The translations under genes and the position numbers were made by a program. The notes below the pieces were generated by a model. The model was not told the DNA's origin. It saw only the letters and a program-made list of their open reading frames with translations, and searched no databases. A stretch of DNA of 64,000 nucleotides, taken from assembly GCA_963989385.1 (NCBI GenBank), contig OZ022510.1, positions 33,485,448-33,549,447 of the forward strand, read 5' to 3'. Source of the stretch: Ctena decussata. Its lineage: Eukaryota; Mollusca; Bivalvia; Lucinida; Lucinidae. Positions 1-11,726 of the stretch are shown here, in pieces; within the stretch, counting starts at the first letter, position 1, and every line of letters starts with the position of its first letter.

Positions 1-171
1 CTAAGGGTTGGCACACAAATGATGTACTAGTATATCACAGATAAATAGGTTTCCAGATGAAGGAAGATGATCTACAGGATGATTGATATGTATTTAAGAA
101 TATTAAATCATCTTATGTAACTAATGTAATTACATTAGTAACTCAATCGATCAATCAACCTCAATGAACTT

Positions 172-338
172 GTTTAGGCTAGCCCATTGGCCGCCTGCGT
201 GAGAAATGGCTATCCACATGGCTTCCGCTCGTGTTGTCTTTGGTAGTGACTAATTTTGTGTTTTCTCTTTCCCACATGGTGTCTTGGCTTGGATCTAGGG
301 TTGAATTGTGTCAGTTCCTTAGAATTTTCCTTCTTATT
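172..338. other. Copy A-only segment
   Basis: About 165 bp present here and absent from copy B, where the flanks join directly at about 36,918 (AATGGACC then TTACCAAAG). It has no recognisable coding capacity or terminal repeats. Whether A gained it or B lost it cannot be decided from two copies. Confidence 0.6.
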
Positions 339-340
339 TT

Positions 341-460
341 TACCAAAGCGGCCACTATTGAATGCCGTGATATACATATCACGGTGTTCAAAAGTGTCCG
401 CTTTGGTAATGTTCCACCGTAATATACATGTCATGGTGTTCAAAAGTGTCAGCTTTGGTA
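341..460. repeat. Palindromic mini-element, copy A, with extra half unit
   Basis: A near-palindrome begins TACCAAAGCGG and ends CTTTGGTA at 408, with a CCGTGATA/TATCACGG core. It corresponds to the compact 68-bp palindrome at 36,921-36,988. In A a second right half (409-460) follows, also ending GCTTTGGTA, so this copy has gained about 52 bp by local duplication. The structure fits a very small foldback element; the family is not identified. Confidence 0.6.
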
Positions 461-749
461 ACTTTCATTGAGGTTCATTGATCAACTGAGTTTCTAATGT
501 AAAGTTATGACAACTATTTGAAACGAGAATGAGTAGACAATGATAAGGAGCTTTCACATTATTCTCGTAACAGCGAATGGGAAAGGCAAACACTAAAGAC
601 GGCACACAAAGCAAAACAAGACAAGCACAAAGCCTTGAGGTCAGCTTTTTTTCCCAGCAGTTGACAATGAAAATACCCTTAATAATATGCAAAACGTCAA
701 AGTGAAAAGATAAGCAATGGTCAGAAAGGAATACAATCAGATCCGATAT

Positions 750-846
750 CCTGCCTTCAAAACTAAAAGGGAAAGAAGCACACGCAATTTGACAGCGGTC
801 CTGTCAGTTTGTGTGTGCTTCTTCCCCTTTTAGTTTTGAGGACAGG
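750..846. repeat. Long hairpin, copy A
   Basis: The left arm (CCTGCCTTCAAAACTAAAAG and on through GAAGCACAC) is complementary to the right arm GTGTGTGCTTCTTCCCC through TTTTGAGGACAGG. The stem is about 36 bp with a loop of about 24 nt. The same hairpin is in copy B at 37,277-37,373. The right arm resembles the GTGTGTGCTTCTTTCCC motif in dispersed repeats near 6,670 and 34,960, so a transposon-derived foldback is more likely than a functional RNA, though its size is also that of an animal microRNA precursor. Confidence 0.6.
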
Positions 847-3800
847 CACGCACGATAAACAAATGAAAGCTTTTTTCAAAGATAGATGGTCATTCAGCTG
901 CCTTAATTAATACACCAATCACATAACAGGTGGACTCAAGTATTGATATGGACAACAAGAACAATGCAGTATTTCGACTTATATGACGTGTATTGATACG
1001 TGTTCTAACGTGACGTTAACGTTCTCCCCACCGAGCGTATACGAAGCGGTGTCGTGTGAAAAAAATGTTAAATCACGCCACTAACATCAAAACGTGCTCA
1101 TTTTGCTCCTTGATGAGGTTGAATGAAAACGTGTGCTTCTCTCGTCGTCCGCCCCAAATATAGTCCATAGGAAAAGTAGCAATATTCTTGTATTGTCATT
1201 CTATGTTGTGTTAGAATCGAAATAATGTTTCCTAATCGGTAACTTATCGCTGATTAACACATGTGCTGTCAGGCAGATACGAATATTTATTCACTCCGGC
1301 TTCGTCGTCGTAAATTAATATTTCATGATCTGTTCTCCAACAACATGTGTTAGTCAACGATAATTCACAGGTAAGGAAAATTATTTTTATAATATTTACG
1401 TTTACTAATATTGAGGTTTGTATTAAGGAGAACAGATTCAGGGATCATCGACTTTTATTGTCATAGGAAATTAAATCATATGACAGCCCTCCTTTTTCTA
1501 CTAGATACATATAGGACCAATATCTGTATCCGGTCCCATTGCTGTACCCGATTCCTGCTGTACATGTTTTAGCTCTATGTCCATGTTTCATATTTGCTGT
1601 AAATATAGACAATGCCTTGGTTTAAACAATATTTTATTCAATTATCTACATTTGATACATTCAAAGTACAATTTTCATGAAAAGGATTTGGTCGAAAGCT
1701 AATGGCTTGTATTGACCATTTCCTAAACAGTGACTTGTAATGTCGTGTAGAACTAAGTTCCTTGTTCTTGTTCTAGTGTTGTGGGTCAAACATTATTAGA
1801 AAATTGATGGCTGCTTAAATACTGATATATTTTCTGTGGATAACGTTGAAACCTATTAAATAGTTCCTGCTTACACTTTAAGCTCTTTCCAGTGCCATAT
1901 GGTCTTCATAGAACGAGCATGCCTTTGTCTTTTATGAAGTAGTTTCACCATATAAGCCTTGATAGGATAGGCCTACATGTACATGACATAAATAACAAAA
2001 TATAAAGGAGCCCATGTACCATGAACAAAAATTAAAACCTTACAGCCCATCAGAAGCGAGTTGACGGAGTCCAGTCCAACCATCGCCTAGGCTCCTATTG
2101 TATTTCATGAAAGAATTCATGATAAAACAACTTTTGCGGCGCACATGTGCTGTAATCTACAATAAAGTCAAATGATTTAAATATCACCGTTACTTTTATG
2201 TTATTCTTATTACTTTTTATTATTTTTTTTTTTCGTTTTCTAAAAAGGAGAAAGGTTTTTTACGTAAACATGTAGTTGACCTTCTTGTACTTAATAATTA
2301 CGAGTACTTTATTGTCATATGTAAGTTATGGCTGCATTTAAACTTATTTACATACGTAATGGCCTTTAGTATTATCATTTTAGTGCCATTTATTCCACAG
2401 GGATTTGAATGCAAATGTAATCTTTTAATTATTCATTCGTCTGTACAAAAATAGCAGTAAAATATGGTCAGTATTACCAATGAAATCTACTAATAAGCAA
2501 AGTTGCCCGAGAGGGACCATAGAAAGCCTATTAATTCGAAGAAAGGGGGAAGAAAGATAAAGTACAAGTTTAAATGGAATAGATTTTAAACTCTCTTTAT
2601 TCAGTAATTATAATTAATATAATTGCTTACCAAAATACACTAACTAAAGTCGGCACATCCAAACGTTGCTGCTATGTTTTCAAGCCTACAAGTAGATGAA
2701 ACCATGAGTTTTGGCACGTAAAAGCGTATTTATGGAAGATGCAGGATTCCAAGCTTACATCAGTCTCTGCATCTTTGCAGACAGACTGGACCTTTTTTAT
2801 ATTCGTCATAAAGGTTCCTATTGTTTTGCGAGACAAAAACAATAAAAAAATCTCTGATTTAGCTCTTGTCTATACAGCATTTAGGTGAATGATACATGTA
2901 AAGGGGCAGTAGCTCTGCCACCATAATTACAGTTACATGTACCCAATATGGACAATCCGTAAAGGAAAGAATTTGCTGCCCAAGAAGTATTTTTCCCATC
3001 AGGAATAGACCCTTTATAAGAGATTCTTTGTACAGGGAAGAAAATAGAAAATCACAAAGATATTTGTTCGTTGTTAAATGATATAGATTACTTCGTACTT
3101 ACCTTTGGCGAATATATTTTAGGAATAGGTATTCAAAGCTTCATGTGACACAATAACATCTCGGTCATTGCCATATTCAGGCCTGCAACACTCTTTTCAG
3201 ATAAGAGTGAATACTCTCAGCTCTTACTAAAGCTGTTCTGCCGAAATTAACAATAGCCTGAGCAATTTTAATAGTCATTGGCAGTCGCCATTTTCCTCGC
3301 CCAGTCAATCTTAAAAACAAACAAACACACAAACGAAAAATATAACCATGGCAAGACTTAGCATATTTTGTTGTAAGTGTCTACGGTTTCCTGTAGGTGA
3401 AAGAAGTGTTGTGCCGATGATCGACTGATCGTTTTTACTGTCTTGACTGATGATCGACTACATTTTTTCTATAGTCGACTAACATTTTTAGTAACATGCT
3501 TGTTCCGAGTTAAGCTTTGTAGGCTGATGAATATTCAATGTAATACTAAACTGTTCTTATATACCCTGAAAACTTTTACAGATTTTATAACAACACATTT
3601 CAGCTAAAGTATACTCCAAAACAGACCATTTTAAGATGTTGGAAAGGTGAGAAAGAATACAGTTGTTGTTAATTTATAGTCAACTATTAGTCGGTGATCG
3701 GTCACTTCAACAGAAGCGATGATCGACTTCAAAATTTTAGCCGATTCTCAACACTAGATAAAGTTAGACTAATAAGAGTATTTCTGTATTTTTCTACCTA

Positions 3801-4194
3801 TGATTTAAGTGTGCATAATATGGACGAAACTATTTTAACAGAATGGTCCCCCGCAATACTTGCTCACTAAAATCCCCTTTTATGTAACAAATGCAATTTG
3901 CCTTCGCCGTAAGAATGTATATAATAACCTTTTCTCAAATTTTATCGATGCCACTTTGACGTCGTATATAAATTAAATACGGGACTAAAATGCGTATGAA
4001 ACTTGGCCTGTCGGAACCTGTATTTTATGATGACTAAATACACGCATTAAAAATGGAATGATACGAGTATGTCGAATCAATTTGGAAACTAAATTATTGT
4101 TATAAAAAAGCGGATATGTTATTAATGTAATGTAACAGACTGCATGCTTAGTGGTCAACAAAATGACGGTTTGCAATTTCGCATCCCTCTTAAA
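847..4194. other. Non-coding stretch in copy A
   Basis: No supported gene. All open frames are short and occur only because the sequence is duplicated. Contents: T- and A-rich spacer, a LINE 3'-end fragment at about 1,618-1,720, and the unoccupied insertion site for the 6.0-kb element of copy B at about 3,459-3,470 (ACATTTTTTCTATAG). The only other notable feature is near-identity to 37,374-39,986 and 46,032-46,759. Confidence 0.7.
1618..1720 (-). mobile_element. LINE 3'-end fragment, copy A
   Basis: Read on the minus strand this ends GAATAAAATATTGTTTAAAC, almost the same as the end of the 3' untranslated region of the LINE at 15,898. It is preceded by a stretch resembling that LINE's 3' untranslated region. 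No coding sequence is attached. The same fragment lies in copy B at about 38,148-38,250, so it predates the duplication. Length upstream of the terminal motif is uncertain. Confidence 0.45.
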
Positions 4195-4530
4195 TGGCAG
4201 GCCTCAGAGTAAATGACGGCTCCGGCCTAAAACATTCTACTTTGTTAGCTGGAGAGTTGGTTGGGTTAAAGTGGTCTGTCTTTGGTCGGGCTTATCGGGG
4301 CTAAACTGGTGGTTTTGGTTTTGCTCAAACGTTTCAGTCTTGTTAATGTTGTTGAGTGCTCGTTTTGTTTCATCTCAGTATTTAATCCTGAGTTATATGT
4401 TTGCTGCTTTGATCCATATTTCTGACCGTTCCAAGGCGGTTCTTTTGCTGTGGGTTTCTATAATTGCTATTGTTTGTCGGCAGAATATATTTTATGTTTG
4501 TCCTTTGAGACCAGCGGATATAGTCTAAGA
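4195..4530 (+). mobile_element. Relic of Penelope-like element 3' untranslated region, copy A
   Basis: The order of short matches follows the 3' flank of the Penelope-like frame at 42,200-42,602 read on its coding strand: GTTGGTTGGG, then TGTCTGTTG-like and GGGGCTAAACTGGTG stretches, then the marker CCGTTCCAAGGCGGTTCTT followed by GCTGTGGGTTTC. No reverse transcriptase is attached. The short open frames in this interval, repeated in copy B, are by-products. Confidence 0.45.
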
Positions 4531-5718
4531 AATTGGATTTTTTTTGGTTTAGACTCATATTCTGGATAATCACTTTTTATTCATTAGGACCTCTTTTTGA
4601 TACTCATCAGTCTTTGAATCGGCTGCCTTAATGAAATTTAGACAGTGCAATATTTTTCTCTGGCTTCCGTCACCAGATCATGCCAAGGTCAGTGATGAGG
4701 CTTCATTAGCCGCAACTTCGAAGTATGTCCCATGTTCCGTCTTTCGAATGTGTTCTCTGCTCTTGAAGGAACTCTATCAGATTTTAATTTCCATTATCCT
4801 TTTTGTACATAATTTAAATAGCTTTTGCTTATTGTTTTCCTATCCCACTTGATGTTTAAGGAAAGATGTGGTAAACGACTGCATAGGTTCCTGCTCATTG
4901 CTTCGTCATCGGCTTTGGTTTGTGTCAGTGTGGCCATTCCTATGCCTAGACTATTCAAAACGCCATACACGCTTTTTGTTTGCATATGTCATTTACAAGT
5001 ACCAAGATTGCATGCACTTCGGTTCTGTATTTTGTCGTATCTATCGAAGAGTTTACATAATTTTTACGACGCCAAAACGACCTTTACTTAGGATGTCTCT
5101 CGAGGGATGTCTCTCGTGGCTCAGACAGGGATGCTCTTCACCTGCCGAGACCTGCCCATCATCTCTTTTCTTTCAAACTTTTGGGGTTTAGCGACACTGA
5201 AAAAAATTAAATACAGAAACTCGCGTCTGTCGTTCTAAAATTGTTATGGATACGTTTATATTATACTGCCTAAGTCTTTCGATTGTCAGCTAGAATATTG
5301 TGGCTGTAATTCCGAGCTTGCCTCCTACACAGTGCATACACTGAAGTTCTGTTCGAAAGGGAAGAAAATCGTATTAATGTCATGTTTAGATATATTCTTA
5401 TGAATTCCAAAAATATACGCATACATGCATATTAAACTAACATGTGTGTTACGCAGTGTCACTTTGGCATTCTTCAGTGTCATCTATTCCAAAAATATTG
5501 CATGAAAGACGATCGACAAGCCTTTAGTGCAAACCATGCACATTCTCTTCTACACTTAATGGCGTATTCCGCGAAACAAAACAGTAGCAGTCATCAGGAT
5601 AGATACGACTGCACCGGAAACTATGAAAGCGCATAGGTGTCACCTGCCGAGCCACCTCAATAACTTATGCCGGGATTTCAACAACTCTTAACGGAATGGG
5701 AATCACTATAGACCTAAT
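4531..5718. other. Non-coding stretch in copy A
   Basis: Nothing but spacer shared with 47,101-48,283 at high identity. A small direct repeat of GGATGTCTCTCG occurs at about 5,091-5,117. Several 60-107 codon frames are conserved in copy B, but the nucleotide identity is equally high outside them, so there is no sign of selection on protein. Confidence 0.6.
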
Positions 5719-5926
5719 TGAGCCGCGGCATGACAAAACCAACAAAGAAGCATGTGCGCTCAGCGAAGACTCAGATCAGCCTGGGCATCCACCCAGTCTG
5801 ATCAGAGTGTTCGCTGTCCGTCTGGATGTATCTGAGACCCTTGGCTACTCTTTAAGCGCACGGCACAAACTTTTGTATTTGCTGGGCGCACATGCCACTT
5901 TGTTTGTTTTGTCGTTTCGCGGCTCA
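5719..5926. mobile_element. TGAGCCGCG inverted-repeat element, copy 1 (in A)
   Basis: Starts TGAGCCGCGGCATGACAAAA and ends TTTGTCGTTTCGCGGCTCA. The roughly 60-bp terminal arms are imperfect inverted repeats containing CATGTGCGC/GCGCACATG. There is no coding capacity, so this is a MITE-like element. Its orthologue in B (48,284-48,522) is about 30 bp longer, so this copy has an internal deletion. The transposase family is not determined. Confidence 0.75.
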
Positions 5927-6504
5927 GTTTGACTGATCTTGGTCCACAGTATTAACAGTCACGTCTCTTCTGATGCGTAGTTTCATTATGGTACGCCATG
6001 CTTCTCTAACTGGGATGGTTTCAATATCATTTCTCCATTCCTTGACAGTTTGATAAATCACGTGGGGCATATAAAGAACCTCCTGTACAATTATTTAAAT
6101 CCGGCCGATCCTCAAACTTAATCTAACTCTGTTTATCGTTCTTTACAATCAAATCAATAGACAGTTAAGACCTTATATGTATTCGAAATGTAACCAGCTT
6201 TAGAGATTTACGTGAATGTTGTTTCATTTATGCTTTATGTTTCTAGACATTGTTATCTGTTTCTGAACTTTACGAAAATTGCGCTTCCTACAGCAGTTTT
6301 CATTAATATAAAGCACTGTTTTACAAATATCATGTAAGTAAAGGGGTTATTCGCAGGATGATCCAGCCAGACACTGGCGAACATGAAAAACTTCAAATTA
6401 GGAGCACATAAAAGAAATGGATATGGTTGGTCAACTTCTAATGGATTACGAAATGCAGAAGCAGAGGGCGAGGTTTGGTTCCAGTAAAACTGTTTTAGCT
6501 CCCA
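5927..6504. other. Non-coding stretch in copy A
   Basis: Spacer matching copy B 48,523-49,104 at about 96% by eye. No gene or structured element seen. Confidence 0.6.
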
Positions 6505-6810
6505 GTAAATATTTACTGTCCGTTCCAAGCCGGTACTTCTGTTGTGGTTCCTAAATATTACATGTTGTTATGTTCGCTTGTCAATGGGCCCTAGCACCAC
6601 CTACTTCATAAAAAACTGCTCATTTGGTTTACTATGTGCGTCTTTTGTGAACTTTTGCCAATGTTTTTGTGTGCGCTTCTTTCATATTGGTTTTCAGGGC
6701 GGGTTTGGGCTTAATTGCTGACCATTGCTGACCATTGCCTGTCTTTTACCTGTCATTTACCTGCTATTGTAGCTACGTAGCTTAACCATAACCACTGTCC
6801 GTTTCAGGGC
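6505..6810 (+). mobile_element. Relic of Penelope-like 3' untranslated region, second type, copy A
   Basis: Contains the marker CCGTTCCAAGCCGGTACTTC then TGTTGTGGTTCC, and further on AACTGCTCATTTGGTTTAC, TGTGTGCGCTTCTTTC and GCTGACCATTGC repeated in tandem. Similar wording occurs at 34,900-35,036 and 49,422-49,560. The interval 6,570-6,583 (ATGTTCGCTTGTCA) is the empty target of the SINE present in copy B at 49,179. Confidence 0.45.
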
Positions 6811-8272
6811 GGAAACATTTGAAGCTTATTCCGTTTATTGGAAGCGCCTCATAGGAATGATCAATATTTATTAACTGGGGGCTTAAGCGAGACTCTTTAA
6901 GGGAAATCTCAAAGGCCATAACGAAAAACATAAATATGCCAACATGCCATAAACTGAAAAAAAATTTGTTCCAAAAATTAGTTTTAGTTCATATCTCAAT
7001 AAGAAAGCAATACAAGGCATATATGCCATTAACTTGGACTCAAAATATTTTCGCATACCAAATAAAATTTTGACTTTCCACATGGCCCAAACAAATTTAC
7101 CTAAATGATAAACATCATTAAACTTCCTGAATGGCCAACACATATTTGCATTTAGACATGTATATTGTAATATATTCCGTGCAAGATTAGTTAGATAATA
7201 AAGCTAATTGGAACGAAATCCGAATAAAAAATATATAGGTAACGTCGCCAAAGGAATTCTGAGCATTTTTACCGATGATTTGCAATACCATAATAATAGT
7301 AATAAAAGTAATAATGATAATGAAAATCCCACTGAGCACACACCTTGAATCAATACTTAATCAATGCTGTTTCTTTGAATCACTGTTGGATTATTGTTGA
7401 TTCAACATTGTGTACCTGCTGCAATAAAAATAACGTACAGCCCCTAAGTAGCCGGTTTTGCACAGTCCAATCCCCTCCTAGAAGGACGTGGACCTGGTCT
7501 ATGCATAATGCAATTTCTGTGCATTGCAATATATTTCGACGGCAATGCGTATTTTGCACTTATTTCATTTTCTTATCGAAAATTTATCAACATGATTCTC
7601 TTTTCTGCCATGGCGTTATCATCATGTCTGCATACTGGAAGAGCATGTTTGTCATGCCTAGGCTAATGTCAATAAAGGGCTCTTTAAAAACGTGCTAATT
7701 TGAATACGTACTGAAGGAACTTCATTAAAGAGTCATACCACAATACGGTGTACTGGGGGGCAAGTGCGAAATGAAGAGACAACTGAAGTCAGTCAGAGCA
7801 GCTTTGTAATCTGACGAAAATCATCCTATTCGCTAAGCAGTATGGTGCACTATAAAGCTGTCTGGCGAAAGCAGAAACTTCTTTTTTTCAATACAGAAGT
7901 CTTTACAGTTCTCATCCGACCTATGGCTCTTTTTACCACGACATGGATCACTAACGACGCGATTCACATGAACCCAAAACAGCATCAGAAATCGTGTTGT
8001 TTTCTCTAAATTTACTTGATTTAGACATTAAGATATTGATCAGGTTTTAACTATCTGATTTTGTTAGTGCATTTTTAGTAACAAAGTTCATGTACGGTTT
8101 TCAGAGTTTACATGAATAGTTTTTAAATTAGAACTCCTATATGTTTTATTTGAAAAATAGCGTTATGCTTTATCAGAAAAAGTGTAACACTTAAAATTTT
8201 CCAGCAGACTGAAGACAATCCAATTTATGCAATACAGTTCGAAAATAACGACAAGTTTTCAGTATAAGTATT
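6811..8272. other. Non-coding stretch in copy A
   Basis: Spacer with an AATAATAG/AATAATGATAATG microsatellite at about 7,290-7,325. No supported gene. Identity to copy B falls across this interval. Compared with B, A lacks about 155 bp at about 7,475-7,485 (present in B at about 50,247-50,402). Confidence 0.6.
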
Positions 8273-8512
8273 TGAGCCGCGGCACGACAAAACCAACAAA
8301 GTGGCATGTGCGCCCAGTGAAGACTCAGATTAGCCTGGGAAGCCGCACAGTCTTGGCAGATTCCTTCTTTTGCGCTTAAATGGTAGCTATAGGTCTAAGC
8401 TAACTCCATGCGGACAGAAAAGACTCTGTCCATACTGGGCGGATGCTTATGCTGATCTGAGTCTCCTCTGGGTGCACATGCCACTTTGTTGGGTTTTCCG
8501 TATCGCGGCTCA
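8273..8512. mobile_element. TGAGCCGCG inverted-repeat element, copy 2 (in A)
   Basis: Begins TGAGCCGCGGCACGACAAAA and ends TTCCGTATCGCGGCTCA, with CATGTGCGCCCAG near the left arm and GGTGCACATGCCAC near the right arm. Orthologue in B at 51,168-51,386, so it was present before duplication. Non-coding. Confidence 0.75.
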
Positions 8513-9265
8513 TTTGATAGTAGCAGCTAATGATCGCTGATTTTTTACACTACACATAGAAACAAGATAATTCTGTGGGAATTTTTAAATTAATAATTTA
8601 TTGTTGCTGCAATAAGCAGAAAAACTAAATCGATGCTCAATTAGCAATATTTAAACTAAAGCTCTTTCCCAGTCCATCAAGGTGTCGTCTGACGTCTTAT
8701 GGCGTTATATGTACATGTTCTTATCATGCTGTTATGCCGGAAGGAGAGCTATATTGCTATTATGCTGTTACCAGGCTGCACAAATGAGTTGAGATGAACG
8801 TTTTCATGCTTATACGTGCTAATGTGTAAGAAGTGGAATTAATATAGATGCATGATTTAATTGCATTACTTTCTCCCTTAGTAAAAATGTCAAATTAAAA
8901 AATGGTGAATCTATTAACTTTTTTTTTTCATAAATGTTCAGTTGAAGTTGAAGTTAAGTATTGAACTAGACAATGTTAAAACTGAGTCTTGCATCAAAGA
9001 TGGAGGCATCAAATGTAAGAAGTATCTTAGACGTAACAGGCTTAATGTCAGTTTCAGGTAGTTCACCCCAGCATTCTAAATAATTAAGGAACTGACCCTG
9101 CCAAGGACGGTTTATTTCTGACAAAAAGTGTCTGAATTTGACTAGCAACAAGTCCCAATCACAGATTTTCAAGTTCAATGCACGTACCAAGTTTAAAGAC
9201 ATTTTGGCACATAATACTTATGTTCAACACCTTCGGATAATGGTTTAAAATCCAGTCAGTAATGG
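8513..9265. other. Non-coding stretch in copy A
   Basis: Spacer matching about 51,387-52,131 of copy B. No gene, tandem repeat or strong inverted repeat seen. Confidence 0.55.
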
Positions 9266-9532
9266 GAGGCGCCGTAGTCGAGTGGTTAGAGTGGCTCAGG
9301 TATTGTGCAGAAAGTTACCGGAAGGACGAGTTAGCGGCTCCGCGTCGCAATTGGAAAACTCTCTGTCAACCCAGCAGTAAATGGGTACCTTTTTCGAATC
9401 AGGAAAGAATAAGACAGCGAAAGGAGAGGGATGGGCTTCTCCTTTCATCAGCTGTGCCCAAAATACAGTGGGTCTCTAACCTCCACTGCCCTTACGGCTA
9501 TTAGGCTGTGGGAAACCTTTACATTTTTTACG
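9266..9532 (+). mobile_element. tRNA-derived SINE inserted in copy A only
   Basis: Starts GAGGCGCCGTAGTCGAGTGG, a tRNA-like head whose TAGTCGAGTGGTTAGAG fits an RNA polymerase III A box. A separate body follows, ending CTTTACATTTTTTACG. It is flanked by the direct repeat AGTAATGG (9,258-9,265 and 9,533-9,540). Copy B has the uninterrupted site with a single AGTAATGG at 52,124-52,131. A good B box is not obvious. The tail is T-rich rather than (AATC)n, so it belongs to a different SINE family from those at 23,207 and 49,179. Confidence 0.8.
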
Positions 9533-10924
9533 AGTAATGGTTGACACTTCTGCTCGTACTTTTATAAAACGTCCATGGCTATCACAAGTAAATGCAATGA
9601 ATAGATATTTTAACACCAGCGTTTATCCCAAATTTGGTAACACTAGTATATAAAGTTAAAGTTGTCATAGGTGCAACATGCTTGACCATGACTGTCAATT
9701 TATATTTCTTTTACTGACACTTTTCAGCAAAACATTTTTGAGAAACTTGCCACTGTTGTAGAAAATCCGCCAATAAACGATAATGTTATCGTAATAGAAA
9801 CTAAATCGAAACCAAACTTGGACCTAAATGTGGTCTTAGGCATGTACTCAAGAGGAACGGACTGAAGTGGGAACAGACACATATACAGCTCGCAAAAAAC
9901 ATGGAGTGCTGTAACATATCGATCTTTGTAAAAAAAAAGTATCCAAAATGTGAGTACATGTATCTTAGATGGGTTTCGCTAATCCTATTCCTGGGTCTCT
10001 TCAGTTATATAGGAATAGAACATGTTTGAAAGACTTCTGACACTGTGATTCCACACCGACCTCTTGCAATCAAATAATGCCCACTGGTTTCACAACCGTT
10101 TATTGTTTTCTTGCCGATAAGGGATCTAACTTTTAAGAACTATTTTAGAATAAAGGTTGCAAGTGGCAAAACATATATTATAGAACAGCTTACTATCATT
10201 TTAACACTGATTCGCAAATAATTCGCCTATAACACAAAATGGAACTGACCCTCACTGAATTGATCAAATAAAGATGTTTGACACTGTTAATGAGTTTAAT
10301 CAATATTTCATTAGGATTAGCGAACATTAAAATCTTAGATGTTTTTCGTAGTAAGATTAATGATTTTAGTATGTTTGTGCTGCTACAATCAATTTGCTTG
10401 TTCTAGGTGATTTCTGTTTCAAAGGAATCTACCTTAATTTTTCATAAGATGTGACCAGAACGATAAGCCGGTAAGGGTTTAACAGTCCCATACACCTTAA
10501 AGTAAGAAACCGAAATTAATAAAATACCATCAAAGCAAATCTAGTTTATAATAGTCATTTTTCCTGAATCATACAAATGACGATAAGCAGTTGAGTGTCA
10601 TTTGAAAATGTTGTAAGTTGAAATCAGTTTAAGTCTCCTAAGTGTCATATACAGTCATTTAAAATTTTGGTAGTTCTAAATTAAAACTATTAGGACAGAT
10701 ACTATTATGATATTTATGAGCGACGTGTCTTACAAAGGCGAACTAGAACCAAAGCTGCTCTACCATACGTGATACCAACAAATACCAAATGGATACATAA
10801 AACCAAAATCAAAAGCGGATCCAACACCAATCATGCAATACTATTGCTCGCGACATTTGCTCAGATACAAGAAATATATATTCGTGTTAGTTTGAAATCC
10901 GACCAGAATTCATATCCTCGACTT
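9533..10924. other. Non-coding stretch in copy A
   Basis: Spacer aligned to about 52,132-53,500 of copy B with many small differences. No gene or recognised element. Confidence 0.55.
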
Positions 10925-11480
10925 TTTCCGGGGACTAAATAATAAGACGTATAAAATATTTTTTATTAACTTTATAGAAGTGTAATTTTATCAGAAAGAC
11001 TCTCAAGTTAAGTTGGTAAAACATTGTTAGTTTAACGAAGTCGATAGTCTACTAGACGATCTGTTAAATATTGAAAAACTTTACTCTTAAGGCGTGGTGA
11101 CTCAAATATATCTACCTATGCGACAGCTAAACAAACCTAATGCACTCGATACTGAAGCCCCAATGTCAGATTATATTCATCTATTTCAAACGGATATATT
11201 TCATACAAAAAAGAAAAAAAAAAGAAAGGAAACAAAACACGATATTAAAAAGCGATGAATTTGATTTTGACATTGTCAATTTTCCATTAAAAAAAACAAT
11301 GGATGGTGACGTTCCCCTTCCCCGATCTATCTCTTACGGGGTTATGATTCCGTGACTTTTTCGGCTTGCTAGAGTCCCTAGGCATGTGACTGACTTCAAT
11401 GCCCATAATAAAATTTTAACTGCTATCATCTCTATCAGGGCTATCGGCTTCAAAAACTCTGCAAAAACATTTTTCTTTCT
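10925..11480 (+). pseudogene. Penelope-like reverse transcriptase relic, copy A
   Basis: Conceptual translation across frame breaks recovers the C-terminal half of the protein encoded at 42,916-44,490: a YQKD segment near 11,000, then LLDDLLNIE (the catalytic Y-x-D-D region with Y replaced), YLPMRQLNKPNALDTEAP, then DFDIVNFPL and the SYGV motif at 11,320-11,345. A tract rich in A (11,205-11,240) and several stops break the frame. The rest of the C-terminus present in copy B (55,735-56,430) is missing here. The equivalent relic at 53,530-56,430 shows the insertion predates the duplication. It is dead sequence. Confidence 0.75.
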
Positions 11481-11726
11481 TGAAAAGCTAACACTTTTAT
11501 TACGTAAAGTGCTAGCACTATATGCAAGAGTAAGCACACTACGTCTCCTCTTTTGGATTTGAGGGCTGGATAATGGATTTGCTGGTATTAATTCATAATC
11601 AGTGCCTGTCTCTTTACTTTATACTTAAAGTTATGTCTCTACGCAAGTCTCGGATTCCTTTTAAAATCTGCTTGCAGCTGATTCTTTAAAAATATTAGCA
11701 TGATTGCGTGCTCTAACTAACTCATA
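11481..11726. other. Non-coding spacer in copy A
   Basis: Matches about 56,985-57,243 of copy B. A lacks about 1.25 kb found in B immediately upstream of this point. Nothing else seen. Confidence 0.5.

Noticed and set aside
172..338. Copy A-only segment as a transposon
   Set aside because: No terminal repeats, no target duplication and no second copy in the window; gain or loss cannot be told apart.
4271..5191. Several 60-107 codon frames conserved between 4.2-5.2 kb and 46.8-47.8 kb
   Set aside because: The identity is equally high outside the frames, they overlap on both strands, and no domain is recognisable. They are conserved only because the DNA was duplicated.
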